Of a stretch of 64,000 nucleotides of DNA, positions 54,657-64,000 are shown one piece after another. Source of the stretch: Coemansia sp. RSA 487 (taxonomy: Eukaryota; Kickxellomycota; Kickxellomycetes; Kickxellales; Kickxellaceae); contig JANBRJ010000023.1 in the NCBI GenBank assembly GCA_027577595.1, positions 1 through 64,000 on the forward strand. The letters run 5' to 3'. A program made the translations under genes and the position numbers. Each line of letters begins with the position of its first letter. Within the stretch, counting starts at the first letter, position 1. The notes beneath the pieces are model-generated. The model did no database searches, was not told the origin of the DNA, and saw nothing but the letters and a program-made list of their open reading frames with translations.

Positions 54657-56876
54657 TTAAGACTGCTGCTGCGATGTCGCTGAGCGGGGCTTCTTGCTGG
54701 GCTGTGCAGAGCCACTGGCAGACCTCTTGGTGCCTCTCGCGGGTTTCTTGGTCTTTTTTGCTGGCGGAAGAATGGTGCCACGCTTAAAACGCTCAGGCCT
54801 CTTGTGTGTTTGACGCAGACTATGGAGGATATGCCTGAAATTCAATACAGCAGCAAGATCTCTGTTCCAAAACCGAGCAACAGGCTCTTTCCCGAGATAG
54901 TTAGCAGGTTTCATGCTATCTGCCACGTACTCCACACATTTTTTGTTTTGACACATTAGGAGTCCATAGCAAATAACATACTCACGCTTATTCTCTTTCG
55001 GGTAGGGCCTCGGATTTGGGACCAGCTCTTCAGGATGCACAAGCCTGTCTTCGCAGCAACCAGGACAGAAAGTCGAGGTACGGAATTCGTCCAACAGGTA
55101 CACTTTGAACCCATGCTTCCTCAACATCCTACGCATGCCTACACCCCGGATGGGCTCATGGTACTTGCACATGCCAGCAGACCAGTTTCCGAGAACCAGA
55201 ACAGGACCAGGACCAAACTGTTCACGGATAAGGTTGGCAAGGATATGGTCTGCCCTTTGGCTGTTAAGGTAGGCTGCCAGACGCAGCTGCCGATGAAGTG
55301 ATTTCTTGTTTGTTGTGCTGTTTGTCTGTGTGCAGGAATAGAACTTGTGCAGAAGGGGCCACACTTCAGCCTGGACCTCAACGAATCTCTTGAACTGATC
55401 AGGATCAACAGTGGTACATGAAACCTCAGCCAGACGCTGCTCTGCCTCAATGATGGCATTGTCAGGGTACATCTTCTTGGCTGCTTCAAGGATCTTGCGG
55501 AACTTGGTGGAGCGAGTCAGCTTGGCCTTATGATTGCGCGTAAACCGGAATAGCCATGGATTCCCAATGGAGCTGTACTCATGCATGCAGAACAGAAGGT
55601 CCCTCCTGCCTGGGTCAATCAGCACACAGTTTCCCTCCATTGCACATAGCTTGTCTTGGTCGATTGATTCAATGCACTCAAACTCGAATTCATCTTTGCC
55701 CTTGCCCCTCTTGGTCTTTGGCGTCTTGGTTGTGGCAGTACTGGCAGTGTCAAGTGTCTTGATGTTGCTGGTCTGGTCTGTGCTGTTGTTGGTTTTCTTC
55801 TTGGCCTTGCACTTCTTGAAAATCGAGATCGACACGCCATCTGTCTGAACTGAGCCCTCAAACACCTTGCCGCCCTGTTTGCTCTTGATTGCCCGGCAGT
55901 TTATGTCAAGGACCTCACCCCAAAGGTCATTCGTAAGCTTCTGTCCCTTCTTGATGCCACCAAGGAACCACTGACAGAGGACATACTTATCAATGTGGAC
56001 ATGGCATGGGATCCACTGTGTGCGAAGTGGCATGCACTGGAAGCTGCGGGACTTGTTTTGCTGGAAGAATCGAGCCAGAAGAAAGAAGGTTTTGACATGC
56101 TTGACAGGGTCACACTTGATGTCATAGTAGAGACCCTTTTCACTAGGTGCATCATTTTCATAGATGTAGAGTACTGATTGAAGATCTTTGAGCCGTTCGT
56201 AAATGTGTGCATCTAGCTCAGCTTCGACAATCTTGCCACGCTCAACACATTTCTTGGCCTTGTCTGCTGGCCCCCACACCTCGGCTCTTAGGGTATCTCG
56301 GATAGTATCAGCTGATGCGCCAGCAGCCTTGAGTTTGATCCGTTTAGCAAGTGCTTCAGTTTTAGACCTACAGAGCATGTTGACAGCTCTGCGTAGACGA
56401 TTTCCGAGGTTGTTTTTAACAGATACTAAGAATGCAGTGTGTATCTTTTGGGCTTCGTACCCAGCAACTTGAGCCATGTATGGCTGCTTTTGTTGCTTGA
56501 TATGCGACGCCTGTGCATATGTATCCCAATGTTTTGCTATGGGGGTTCGAAACTCTGCTGTGTCTGGCTGGTCACTTTCTGCTTCTGCTTTAGGTTCCTT
56601 TGTCTGCTTCCGCGCACTGCCAACAGCTGCAGTTTTTCCACCATTGACTTTCAAGATGACCTCCCTGAAAAAGGGAACACAGACATAGCGGTCGAGCTTG
56701 AAATCAATGTCCTCATGAAGCTCGTATATAAATATCCAGCGAGAAAAGTTATAAGAATGGCGAGTGTTGTAGTTTGTTGTTTTGACAAGCTTTTGAAGGG
56801 GCTGTTGGTACTTGCGGCGCCAGCTGACAGCCTGCAAAGGAACCTTGACAACACACACCTCGTCGTTGCGTGCCAT
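54657..56876 (-). CDS. Fanzor, RNA-guided DNA endonuclease related to TnpB
   Basis: Fanzors are eukaryotic relatives of TnpB/Cas12 that cut DNA guided by an omega-RNA. Starting at the ATG at 56876 the product is 739 residues (open frame continues 30 codons upstream without good protein character). N-terminal helical region, then GSVQTDGVSISIFKKC, typical of the family. RuvC-I is CVLIDPGRRDLLF (Asp421). At the usual RuvC-II strand the sequence is VLVLGNWSAGM, without the TnpB glutamate; an alternative acidic pair stands in LLDEFRTSTFCPGC (Glu597), as reported for Fanzor active sites. A zinc finger follows (Cys604, Cys607, Cys642, Cys647), then RuvC-III WNRDLAAVLNFRHIL (Asp673). The tail KKTKKPARGTKRSASG is a nuclear-import-like signal. 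No internal stop or frameshift. It lies in a 4-kb gap between CLASP and the TEA gene; flanking inverted repeats were not found. Confidence 0.88.
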   Translation of the reverse strand: MARNDEVCVVKVPLQAVSWRRKYQQPLQKLVKTTNYNTRHSYNFSRWIFIYELHEDIDFKLDRYVCVPFFREVILKVNGGKTAAVGSARKQTKEPKAEAESDQPDTAEFRTPIAKHWDTYAQASHIKQQKQPYMAQVAGYEAQKIHTAFLVSVKNNLGNRLRRAVNMLCRSKTEALAKRIKLKAAGASADTIRDTLRAEVWGPADKAKKCVERGKIVEAELDAHIYERLKDLQSVLYIYENDAPSEKGLYYDIKCDPVKHVKTFFLLARFFQQNKSRSFQCMPLRTQWIPCHVHIDKYVLCQWFLGGIKKGQKLTNDLWGEVLDINCRAIKSKQGGKVFEGSVQTDGVSISIFKKCKAKKKTNNSTDQTSNIKTLDTASTATTKTPKTKRGKGKDEFEFECIESIDQDKLCAMEGNCVLIDPGRRDLLFCMHEYSSIGNPWLFRFTRNHKAKLTRSTKFRKILEAAKKMYPDNAIIEAEQRLAEVSCTTVDPDQFKRFVEVQAEVWPLLHKFYSCTQTNSTTNKKSLHRQLRLAAYLNSQRADHILANLIREQFGPGPVLVLGNWSAGMCKYHEPIRGVGMRRMLRKHGFKVYLLDEFRTSTFCPGCCEDRLVHPEELVPNPRPYPKENKREYVICYGLLMCQNKKCVEYVADSMKPANYLGKEPVARFWNRDLAAVLNFRHILHSLRQTHKRPERFKRGTILPPAKKTKKPARGTKRSASGSAQPSKKPRSATSQQQS

Positions 56877-58155
56877 CGGAGGTGTGTGGAAACAAAAGGA
56901 AGAAATGAGGTTAAAATGAGATTTTGTAGGTTTGATAAATAATAAGAAAATATAGCTGCAATACAAGGAAAAGAACTTTTTCTCTACTCTTTGTAGTTAT
57001 TTCCTAGGGGAACATAGCTTTTTTATTCTTGCGATAGGAAGGCGAGCTCTTCTCTCCCATCCGTTTTTTTGTTTCTCGATTATTTTTTGCAGATATATCT
57101 CTTTCTTTTTATTAGATTGTATTTTTCTTTTACCAGATTGCATTTATTTTTGCGGCACATGTATCAAAGGGGAGCAGATGCAACATGGTGGGGCATGAAT
57201 GCCCTCAACAAACACACTTTCCTTTTCAACACCTCTTTCTCTTCCTTGTTTTTAACTGTTATCAACACTGTTCGTTTTTTCTCCTTTATTGTAATCATCT
57301 CCTATTCTCTCTTCAGACACTAGTGCTTCTATTTCTGCTAACTGATGTTTGCTTGCTCTCGCTTTTGTCATCATGTATGCATTCTTGTTTTTTGTCAGCT
57401 TTCTTTGATCTTTCCATGTCGTTTGTTTTGCAAATTAATAAATATAATCTACACCACACCTCAAGCAAAAGTTACGTTGGCAGCGTCTACACAGGACAAC
57501 TATACAAACACTACAACTGTGTTTGTTAAAAAGTATGATAAAGAAAGCAATATCTACAGCACACAACTGCTGAGCTAGCATCTAGTGATGGATGGTGTGC
57601 TGGCTAGAAAACTGGTGGGCTTTCCATATGAGCGGATAATATACTGTGTAGCCAATGTTTATTCTATTTGGCCTTTAAATATTAGTTCATTCTCTAATTC
57701 CATTTATTCTATAAAACAATAAAAGACAATGATGCATACTTGCTGTTTCTACAAACGTTACAAGTTCATAATATCTCGGTGTCATGTCATGGGTAAAAGA
57801 AACAAGCATTGTTATAAATAAAAATCTTGACAGAACTGAAGTTTCTCATTTATTTATTTGATAAAATATTGGCTCACCACTGTATTACCACAGGCTGTGG
57901 GGGAATCGGCAGGCGACTTTGACGCAAAGTTTCTTGGTCTTTGGCTTTACGCAATGACGCTTGCGCTGCTTCCCATTGTTTGCAACCACGCTGCTTGTTG
58001 CCTCTTCGCTGATCCACGATCGAAAACAACATTTGTGATGCTTATACGCCAATCGACCACTTTGGCCACTGTGTTGCGGGTTCAAACACGATTCATATAT
58101 TATACGCGGAAAAAAACATTTGCTCACTCCTGCATTAAAAGAGAGAAACGTTGGC
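56877..58155. other. Region between Fanzor and the TEA gene
   Basis: About 1.28 kb of AT- and T-rich DNA. It holds the Fanzor promoter (minus strand) and the 3' end of the TEA gene. A minus-strand frame at 57885-58127 (80 codons) is basic and Cys-containing and could be a last exon of the TEA gene, since its upstream stop overlaps a good donor CATG/GTGAGC at 58159-58154, but I cannot match an acceptor. Nothing else is recognised. Confidence 0.4.
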
Positions 58156-60413
58156 TCACCATGGTAGATAGTGCTCGAACATTGAATACCAGTCGCAGTT
58201 GCCGCTGCTCTGTGGGAGTGATGAAACTTCCGGATTCTCGTGTTCTCTGCGGCTGCTTATATCGGGGCAGCTGTAGGCGTGGGAGAGGCCCACGAGCTTG
58301 CTGACCCAATCAACTACCAAAGCACCCTCTGCACTATCAATACATCCCGCTGCTTCTCCCAGGTCTGTGGACTCGCTGGTGGGCAGCCCAGTGCTGTGGC
58401 CGTCTTTGGCTGCCAGTATTGGCGAGGAGCTGTCGTTAAGACAGCTACTGCCGCACGCAACCACCGTCATATCGCTTTCCTTGCTCGAGGAGCGCTTGCT
58501 TGGCGTGCACGCAGAATCCTTTGCCATGCTTTTTGAAGCGATTCCGCATTGGCCTCTGGAGACAGTTTTGTTGCGTGGGCGGGGCCGTGGGTTTTCCTTC
58601 CTGAAAGCGTCTGCACCCCTTTTTGGTTGCTGGCTAAGAATTGGGACATTTGCAGCACCACCAGCACAGATATCGTTTTGCGACTGCGCTGGCATCGCCA
58701 CCTCATTGGTTTGTGTATCGCACGGGCCATCCGCTAGACTCGCTGCTTCATTCTTGCTTTCCAACTCGTGCGATTTCAAGGAAACAGTTGCATTCACATC
58801 TTCTGCAGACGGTGAGATCTTGGTCAGGTCCAAATCCGCCATCTCCCTGTTGATCCCGTTGAATGCTGGTAGATCTTGAAACCAATTCCCTGTCACACCA
58901 GGCATACATGTTGCTTCCTGGGTGTACTGCGGCGTGTGCATCGACATTATGCTGTCAAAGCCGTTCTCCGCATAGTACCAGGAAAGAGCCTCGGCGAGAA
59001 GGTCAGTGTTGCAATTGGTGGGGATATCAGTTATTGCAGCCTGCTTCATCGGCGCGGTAGCGGCGATGGAGTCAGCTGTAGAAATATATGAATGTCCGAG
59101 GTTGTTGTGCACAAGCTCATTCGGAAAGCACGATGAGGCTCCTGAAGCAGTAGAAAATGCTGACACCGTGCCTGTCGGAGCTGGCGTTGCATGTTCGCTG
59201 CTGAGAGAGAGCGGGTTGATCTGCGAGCCAGCTTTGAATCCAGTGGTAGCCAAAAGATCAGCACAGGCTGCTTGTTCGGTACTGTGTGATGTATTGCCAT
59301 CTGCCAGGCCCTCGTATCCTCCGATTGCTGCAATTGTTGCCATCATAAAAACAGCCGCTGTCGAATCAGCACTGTCTTCGGCAGCTTCGGGCGCAATGTC
59401 GTATGTCTCAGAGGACAGCTGGCTAAAGGGCAGCTCACACGGCGGCACCATCATTGATGGCTGCTGGATCATCGACTCTTGAGACGCAAACGATGCGCTT
59501 TGCGACATAAGCGCATCCCCAAAAACTGAGTGGAGCGAGTCAAAGACAGGTTTCTCATTGTGACACCCAAGCAAGGCAATCTGTGAGTACTCGTCGCTAT
59601 TGGCATTTTCGCTGTCATTCATTAGCGTTGGAGATTCAATAGCATTTGGAGTCAGCAGCAGCCCAAGCGATGACCGAGGAAGCTCTGAAACGACTCTCCG
59701 GAACCGCTTTGCAGGATTGGGAAGCGACGAGGGCATGCTGTGCTTGCGCATGGCGCTAGGATCTTTGGCACTAGACATATCGGAACTGTCTTGGTATATG
59801 CCCAACGAATCGTACGAAGGAATGCTCTTATCAACATTTGGTCGGATGTTGCTTGACGAAACAGCACGGCGTGTCTTCTTTAGGTTGCCGAATCCTGTAT
59901 TTGGTCTGCTGTAGTGTAGCCGGAACACTGTTTGGATGTCCTGAAATGTCTCCATGTCCATGCTGTGGTTACTTGGCGGCTTTTTGCAGTGAACCCAAAC
60001 CTGGATGTGTGACGATACCTGCTTTCGTGCACGGAATTTGTTTGTTTTCATAAATATGTATCGCGATATGATGTCGTTCCTTCCAACAAGCTCAGTGCAA
60101 ACTCCATTGCCTTTTCTCTCTTCTATGTGGTACTTTCGCTGGCCCACTGGTGCAAACAAGCGAACAGCTATAAAAATTGAATTTCAAGATAATCGAAAAT
60201 AATAAACACATTTTTAGTAAACAAATCACAGCGTTTGAGCTGAAATAAATACAGCATTTGCAATAATACATGTAATTTTTACTTACCAGATAGAAATGCA
60301 TCCTCAACACCTATCGGCCACACTTCGTCCGTGATATCCTTTTGCAGCACAGCTCTGTGGTAGCCTATGGCATCAAATTCTGAAAGAATGGCACGCACCT
60401 CTTTGACATCCAT
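58156..60413 (-). CDS. TEA/ATTS-domain transcription factor (Tec1/AbaA/TEAD family)
   Basis: TEA factors bind CATTCC/CATTCY-type sites and control filamentation, conidiation or growth. Exon 1 is 60413-60287 (42 codons plus G) and exon 2 is 60167-58156, joined in phase 1 by a 119-bp intron inside the DNA-binding domain. The TEA domain spans about residues 29-108: DEVWPIGVEDAFLSAVRLFAP, then GQRKYHIEERKGNGV, LVGRNDIISRYIFMKTNKFR and ARKQVSSHIQVW, with the third recognition helix (KQVSSHIQVW) intact. The product is about 712 residues; the rest is Ser/Ala-rich and disordered with a basic patch PAKRFRRVV and another near PRPRNKT. The linker VCTE before LVGRN is a short insertion relative to KMYGRN of typical TEA domains. 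A donor overlapping the stop could extend the C-terminus. Confidence 0.9.
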
Positions 60414-62481
60414 TCCTAGGGAAGAGGTAGTTCTTTTTGATGCAGAAACTATAAACTGTGGCTAAACACTACGGGCGGCAAGTATTTTCTTGAAAAGTTA
60501 TATGGCAACGCAACCAGAGAACGAAATATTAAATAACTGGTATTATCAAAGATACTCTGGTATATGATAGCTTTGCGTAAAAGAAAGGTTAATACAGAAT
60601 TAAGTCGTTAAAATAGCAATATTGTTGTACGATAACATAAATTACGGGGTACTATATTAAGACTACAGACAACTCTGGACGCTAGGGCACGGAGAGTCGT
60701 GTTAATAACAAGAAGGGGAAAGGACAGCGAAACTACAGGGTATTTGATGGTACTAAGGAAAGCGTCATTAAGGAGAGAAGGACTCGAGATGGAAAGGGCG
60801 ATAGAAAAAGAAGAAAAGTACAATACGCTGCAAGATAACTGAAGAATAGAGCAACTGTAATGGCCGCTGAGCTGTCTATAAGTCTAGCCGTCGGATGGGA
60901 GCAAGAGGAAAGGTACACAAACTCATTAAATATATAAATTCTGATGGTGTTTCTCTCGCCAGACACGCAGCAAAAACAGGAATAAAAACGGGGAGTCTGC
61001 TACGTTTTCCAGCTCTGTTGTCTGTTGACTCTAGACGAGCACTTTTTAACATTTACTGCGTGGTCTGGTCTGCTTACGCTTCTCTTCCTGTCACTGCTTT
61101 GCCGTTTTTGGCTGGTATTTCCGGGTAAAAGAACATTTCCAGTTGGAAAACAGACGTTTTTGCGTGCGTAACGCAAGTAATTCTGTGGGAATAGACCAAA
61201 AAAATTACTACGAAATGCGCGACGGACGTGGTCCCTGAGATCTAGCAAAAAAAAGCAGAGAAGAAAACACATACGAACGCGGATGCTACTGCGACTGAAT
61301 TGCACGCGCTATAACCCAATCAATGAACTTGGCATGTTTATAACTCAGCCAAAATGCTTTATCGCAAGCAATCTCGAGAATGCTTTTGCATCCTTAGTGC
61401 CTAGTAACAGTTATAAACCTGGAGAATCAGGGACCAGGGACTCTTACTTTTTTTTTATGGAAAACGTTGTAGGAAACATCGTTTACCAAGCAAGGGTGGC
61501 ATATATTCCTTCTTTACTGACAAAACCTTAAAAGTGAGGGATGGAATGCTAGCAATTCATAATAATCAGTTCCAGGGAAATACCAAGACCCTTGAGTGCG
61601 TTGATGATGCGTTGCTGGAAATAGCTGACGTTGCAAAAGAAAACATTCCCGATTTTATGAACAAAAAAGATTACAATTCGCTATTTAGTGGGTTTGCATA
61701 AATATAAAACTCCATACTAATGCTTGATATCGTTTTCAAAAGAAAGTACTTTCAGATTGATCCAAGTAACCGATATCACGTATGCTCTGTTAAATTTGCT
61801 ATCATTCTTATGGCCATCAGTAGTAATGGAGTCAAGGTCTATGTAAATGTGTGAAAAACAAGGCGAGTTGCTTGCTCGGCTTTGCTTGTCTGGTTCGATA
61901 ACAATCAGTGCGTGTTTGATCTATCGATAGTGTGGTTATGCTATATTTTCTATGAAGAGGCATTCCTACAAACCATGTAAGCCCGTCATGCTTTGCAACA
62001 CCAGCATGGCCTAGCTCCCAAGGTATTCAAAGCAAAAACAATGGGCAGTTTTCTTAGTTTAAAGGCATGGAAAGAATGTAAAACGCAGTGTCAAGTGCTT
62101 ATAAGCTATACCATATATTGACAAAAACGTACAAAATGTCTGCTTGGACATCACTCGACACATACTTCAAAAGCTGAATATTTCATCCCAACCACATTAC
62201 ACGTTATGTAATTTACTGTACAGCCTGTGGGAAAGAGTGGTAGTGCATATTTTTTAAATCATCCAATGCTACTGCTACAACTTTTCATCTCTGCAAGTTC
62301 GTTCTACGTTCTGAATTTTCTAATCCTGTTTTCCTTTCCCTCCCTTCTGCAACCACTGACTGCATCGTTTTGTTTCTTTTTTTCTTTTGCAAATTCAAAT
62401 TCAAATTATTTCCTTTTCCAGTTGTAGTTCATTCTTGCTCTGATTTCCCTCATCCCTACACATCTTAAACACAGTTCAAAA
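60414..62481. other. Two-kb region with no supported gene, decayed reading frames
   Basis: AT-rich DNA between divergent TEA and SEC62 genes, too long for promoters alone. On + a frame 61283-61531 (NELGMFITQPKCFIASNLEN and DSYFFFMENVVGNIVYQA) is continued in another frame by SFFTDKTLKVRDGMLAIHNN and VDDALLEIADVAKENIPDF (about 61500-61700), and later by FKRKYFQIDPSNRYHVCS (61716-61850). These read like pieces of one protein interrupted by shifts and stops; I do not recognise the family. The last 150 bp before SEC62 is pyrimidine-rich and looks like its promoter and leader. Confidence 0.45.
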
Positions 62482-63177
62482 ATGTCGGCCGATGCAATCG
62501 CTGAACCTCCATCAAAGGAACTCTTAGAGTTTGCAGGCTATCTGTACAAACCAGCAAAGTCCGGTCTACGCGCACGCGAGGGCGTGCTCAACGGACGGCG
62601 TGTCCAATTTTTCAAGGGCAAAAGTGCACTAAACGCGCTGACCAAGGGTGAGGATGGAAAGTCTGCAAAGTTTGCTTCGCGGGAGGAAGCCATCGAGTGG
62701 CTCCAGGAGCTGCTTGATTTTCAGCTTGTCGTGCGCTGCGACAAGGAGGGCGAGGCGTCACGCCAGATGCGTATAAACCCAGTGCAAAGCTTCGAGGAGG
62801 AGGCATACTATGCGTGGCTCTACGAGGGCTCACAGCTGATGATCATCCTTGGCGGCATTGGTGTTGTTGCAGTTGTTTTGGCCGGTGTCATGTTCCCGCT
62901 TTGGCCAGCTATGCTCAGAAACGGAACATGGTATCTGTCGATGCTTGCGCTTGGGTTGCTCGGTCTGCTATTTGCTACAGCCATCGTCCGCCTGATTGTC
63001 TATGTCATTACGATCCTCGTTGCGCCACAGGGGCTCTGGATATTCCCTAATCTGTTTGAGGATGTTGGGTTCTTTGAGAGCTTTGTACCGTTCCATGAGT
63101 GGGAGCAGCCGAAAAGCGCAAAGCCTGTTGCCGCTGAGGATTCAGCAGCAGCCACAAGCGAAAAGAAAGTCAACTAA
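62482..63177 (+). CDS. SEC62: Sec62, ER post-translational translocation subunit
   Basis: Sec62 works with Sec63 and the Sec61 channel in post-translational protein import into the ER. A single exon encodes 231 residues (fungal Sec62 about 270-290). The cytosolic N-domain reads GVLNGRRVQFFKGKSALNAL, a family signature, then EEAIEWLQELLDFQLVVRCD and EEAYYAWLYEGSQ. Two membrane segments follow: about residues 118-140 (LMIILGGIGVVAVVLAGVMF) and 150-180 (LGLLGLLFATAIVRLIVYVI), with a short lumenal loop LWPAMLRNGTWYLS. A cytosolic tail IFPNLFEDVGFFESFVPFH ends in an acidic and Lys-rich stretch. Full-length. It converges on SAMHD1 with 133 bp between stops. Confidence 0.96.
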   Translation: MSADAIAEPPSKELLEFAGYLYKPAKSGLRAREGVLNGRRVQFFKGKSALNALTKGEDGKSAKFASREEAIEWLQELLDFQLVVRCDKEGEASRQMRINPVQSFEEEAYYAWLYEGSQLMIILGGIGVVAVVLAGVMFPLWPAMLRNGTWYLSMLALGLLGLLFATAIVRLIVYVITILVAPQGLWIFPNLFEDVGFFESFVPFHEWEQPKSAKPVAAEDSAAATSEKKVN

Positions 63178-63310
63178 TCGCTTTCGTTGTGGTGTAGCTC
63201 TTTTTTCCTTTTGTGTGGCTTGAAATTGTTTTTAAAAAGGCTCAGTTTTATTAAATTTTGCGGAGAAAAAAACGGAATTTAAAATAAACCGCTTGCTACA
63301 TGGATCTCGT

Positions 63311-64000
63311 TCAGCCAAACTCCAAGCGGCGCTTTTTAGCAATCACAAGCGAAACATCCTCAGGCAAAGTAAACCCGCGGTTGGGAGTGATGTTTGGAGG
63401 AGAGGACCCAGGAGAGCATGGGGCTGTTTTGGCATTCAGCTTTTCAATCATCTTGCGAGCAGCTCGCTGAATCTGGCCGCGCTTGCTTGCGGTTCGAGTG
63501 AATATGCGCACAATGCGCTCCTCGTACTTTTTCGGAACGCACATGCTGATAAACTCGCTTGCGATCGGAAACTTTTCACCAACATTGTACTTTGAATAAA
63601 AGTTGATGTGGTCCACCGGGTTGTCGTTGTGCATCCCGTAGTGGATGCAGCAAAACTCAACAAGCACATCCCGCTCGACAAAATCATCGTTTGTGGAGCG
63701 GTGGCCAACAACCTCCGCCTCATTTATAACACGGCTATTGGCAAGCGATGTGAGTTCTGGCGGCAAAATAAACTCGTCAACAAACTTGTATATATCGCGT
63801 GTGTGGATGCGCTTGATCAGCGAGCGCGCCTCGGCGAGCTCTGGCTCCGTGGACCGCTCAATGTCGCGCACAATATCGTCAGTGAGGAGCTGGTATTGGA
63901 CAGGATCCGACACTGCGTGCGAGAGATGCATAACTGGGTCAGCGATAAGCATAGCGTCAACAAACATGAATTCGATTGCTTTTGCGGCACGGTGTCTGTA
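63311..64000 (-). CDS. SAMHD1: SAMHD1-like dNTP triphosphohydrolase, C-terminal part (5' partial)
   Basis: SAMHD1 hydrolyses dNTPs to nucleosides and triphosphate, keeping dNTP pools low. The frame runs off the right edge; 229 residues are visible, from YRHRAAKAIEFMFVDAMLIAD to the TGA-side end RRLEFG. They match the region after the HD motif: SHAVSDPVQYQLLTDDIVRDI, ERSTEPELAEARSLIKRIHTRDIYKFVDE, FCCIHYGMHNDNPVDHINFY and a basic C-terminal tail (TASKRGQIQRAARKMIEKL). The catalytic HD residues and any SAM domain are outside the window. Whether introns interrupt the missing part is unknown. The ATG at 63967 is internal. Confidence 0.9.
   Translation of the reverse strand, partial: YRHRAAKAIEFMFVDAMLIADPVMHLSHAVSDPVQYQLLTDDIVRDIERSTEPELAEARSLIKRIHTRDIYKFVDEFILPPELTSLANSRVINEAEVVGHRSTNDDFVERDVLVEFCCIHYGMHNDNPVDHINFYSKYNVGEKFPIASEFISMCVPKKYEERIVRIFTRTASKRGQIQRAARKMIEKLNAKTAPCSPGSSPPNITPNRGFTLPEDVSLVIAKKRRLEFG

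Noticed and set aside
57400-57445. TTTTGCAAATTAATAA upstream of Fanzor as a terminal repeat of the same element family
   Set aside because: Similarity to the copy A/B ends stops after about 10 bases and there is no partner on the other side of the gene.
57940-58110. tRNA-like stretch on the minus strand (TGGCCAAAGTGGTCGATTGGCG resembles a D-arm, with GGGTTCAAAC on the other strand)
   Set aside because: The acceptor, anticodon and T stems do not pair on either strand.
54061-58155. Fanzor locus as a member of the copy A/B element family
   Set aside because: I found neither the inverted ends nor the conserved hairpin in its flanks, and the nuclease sequence is well diverged from the copy A remnant.

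Overview
The window looks like nuclear DNA of an early-diverging (non-Dikarya) fungus. Genes carry zero to four short GT-AG introns (about 100-520 bp, one GC-AG), sit close together on both strands and encode ordinary fungal proteins such as velvet and TEA-domain regulators, Tra1, Pan3 and Aurora. They are mixed with genes that yeasts lack or rarely keep: CYRI/FAM49, NEDD1, methylmalonyl-CoA epimerase, SAMHD1 and a Fanzor nuclease. A member of the Kickxellomycotina (Coemansia/Linderina-like) would fit, but that placement is inferred from gene content only.

Layout. 1-545: C-terminal end of an unrecognised polyglutamine protein. 1.2-4.6 kb: thioredoxin reductase and the mitochondrial ADP/ATP carrier, both on +. 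5.1-11.6 kb: a four-exon velvet regulator and a five-exon CYRI (FAM49), both on -. 12.3-13.4 kb: a decayed inverted-repeat transposon holding the C-terminal remnant of a Fanzor gene. 13.5-27.3 kb: CRT10-like WD40 protein (+), Aurora kinase, Cuz1/ZFAND1-like AN1 protein, LysM protein, methylmalonyl-CoA epimerase and NEDD1 (all -), Mgs1/WRNIP1 (+) and an unknown protein (-). 27.7-40.9 kb: TRA1 (-), almost all in one 12.7-kb exon. 41.5-47.1 kb: PAN3 and importin beta (both +). 47.3-48.7 kb: membrane-anchored trypsin-fold protein that has lost catalytic residues (-). 49.4-49.9 kb: a second, nuclease-free copy of the inverted-repeat element. 49.9-54.1 kb: CLASP (-). 54.7-56.9 kb: an intact-looking Fanzor (-). 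58.2-60.4 kb: TEA-domain factor (-). 60.4-62.5 kb: no supported gene, decayed reading frames. 62.5-64 kb: Sec62 (+) and the C-terminal part of SAMHD1 (-, cut by the window end).

There is no operon or gene-cluster logic. Three genes serve the mitotic spindle (Aurora, NEDD1, CLASP), and four touch dNTP supply, DNA-damage tolerance or chromatin control (CRT10-like, SAMHD1, MGS1, TRA1); chance proximity is the simplest explanation. The most interesting material is the Fanzor-related DNA: one apparently functional RNA-guided nuclease, one fossil nuclease inside an inverted-repeat element, and one miniature copy without nuclease. Both element copies keep the same 31-nt imperfect hairpin, which in the fossil lies just 3' of the nuclease remnant, where Fanzor guide RNAs are known to come from.

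Exon structures below were worked out by eye from splice sites, reading phase and remembered family sequences. No search or RNA evidence was available.
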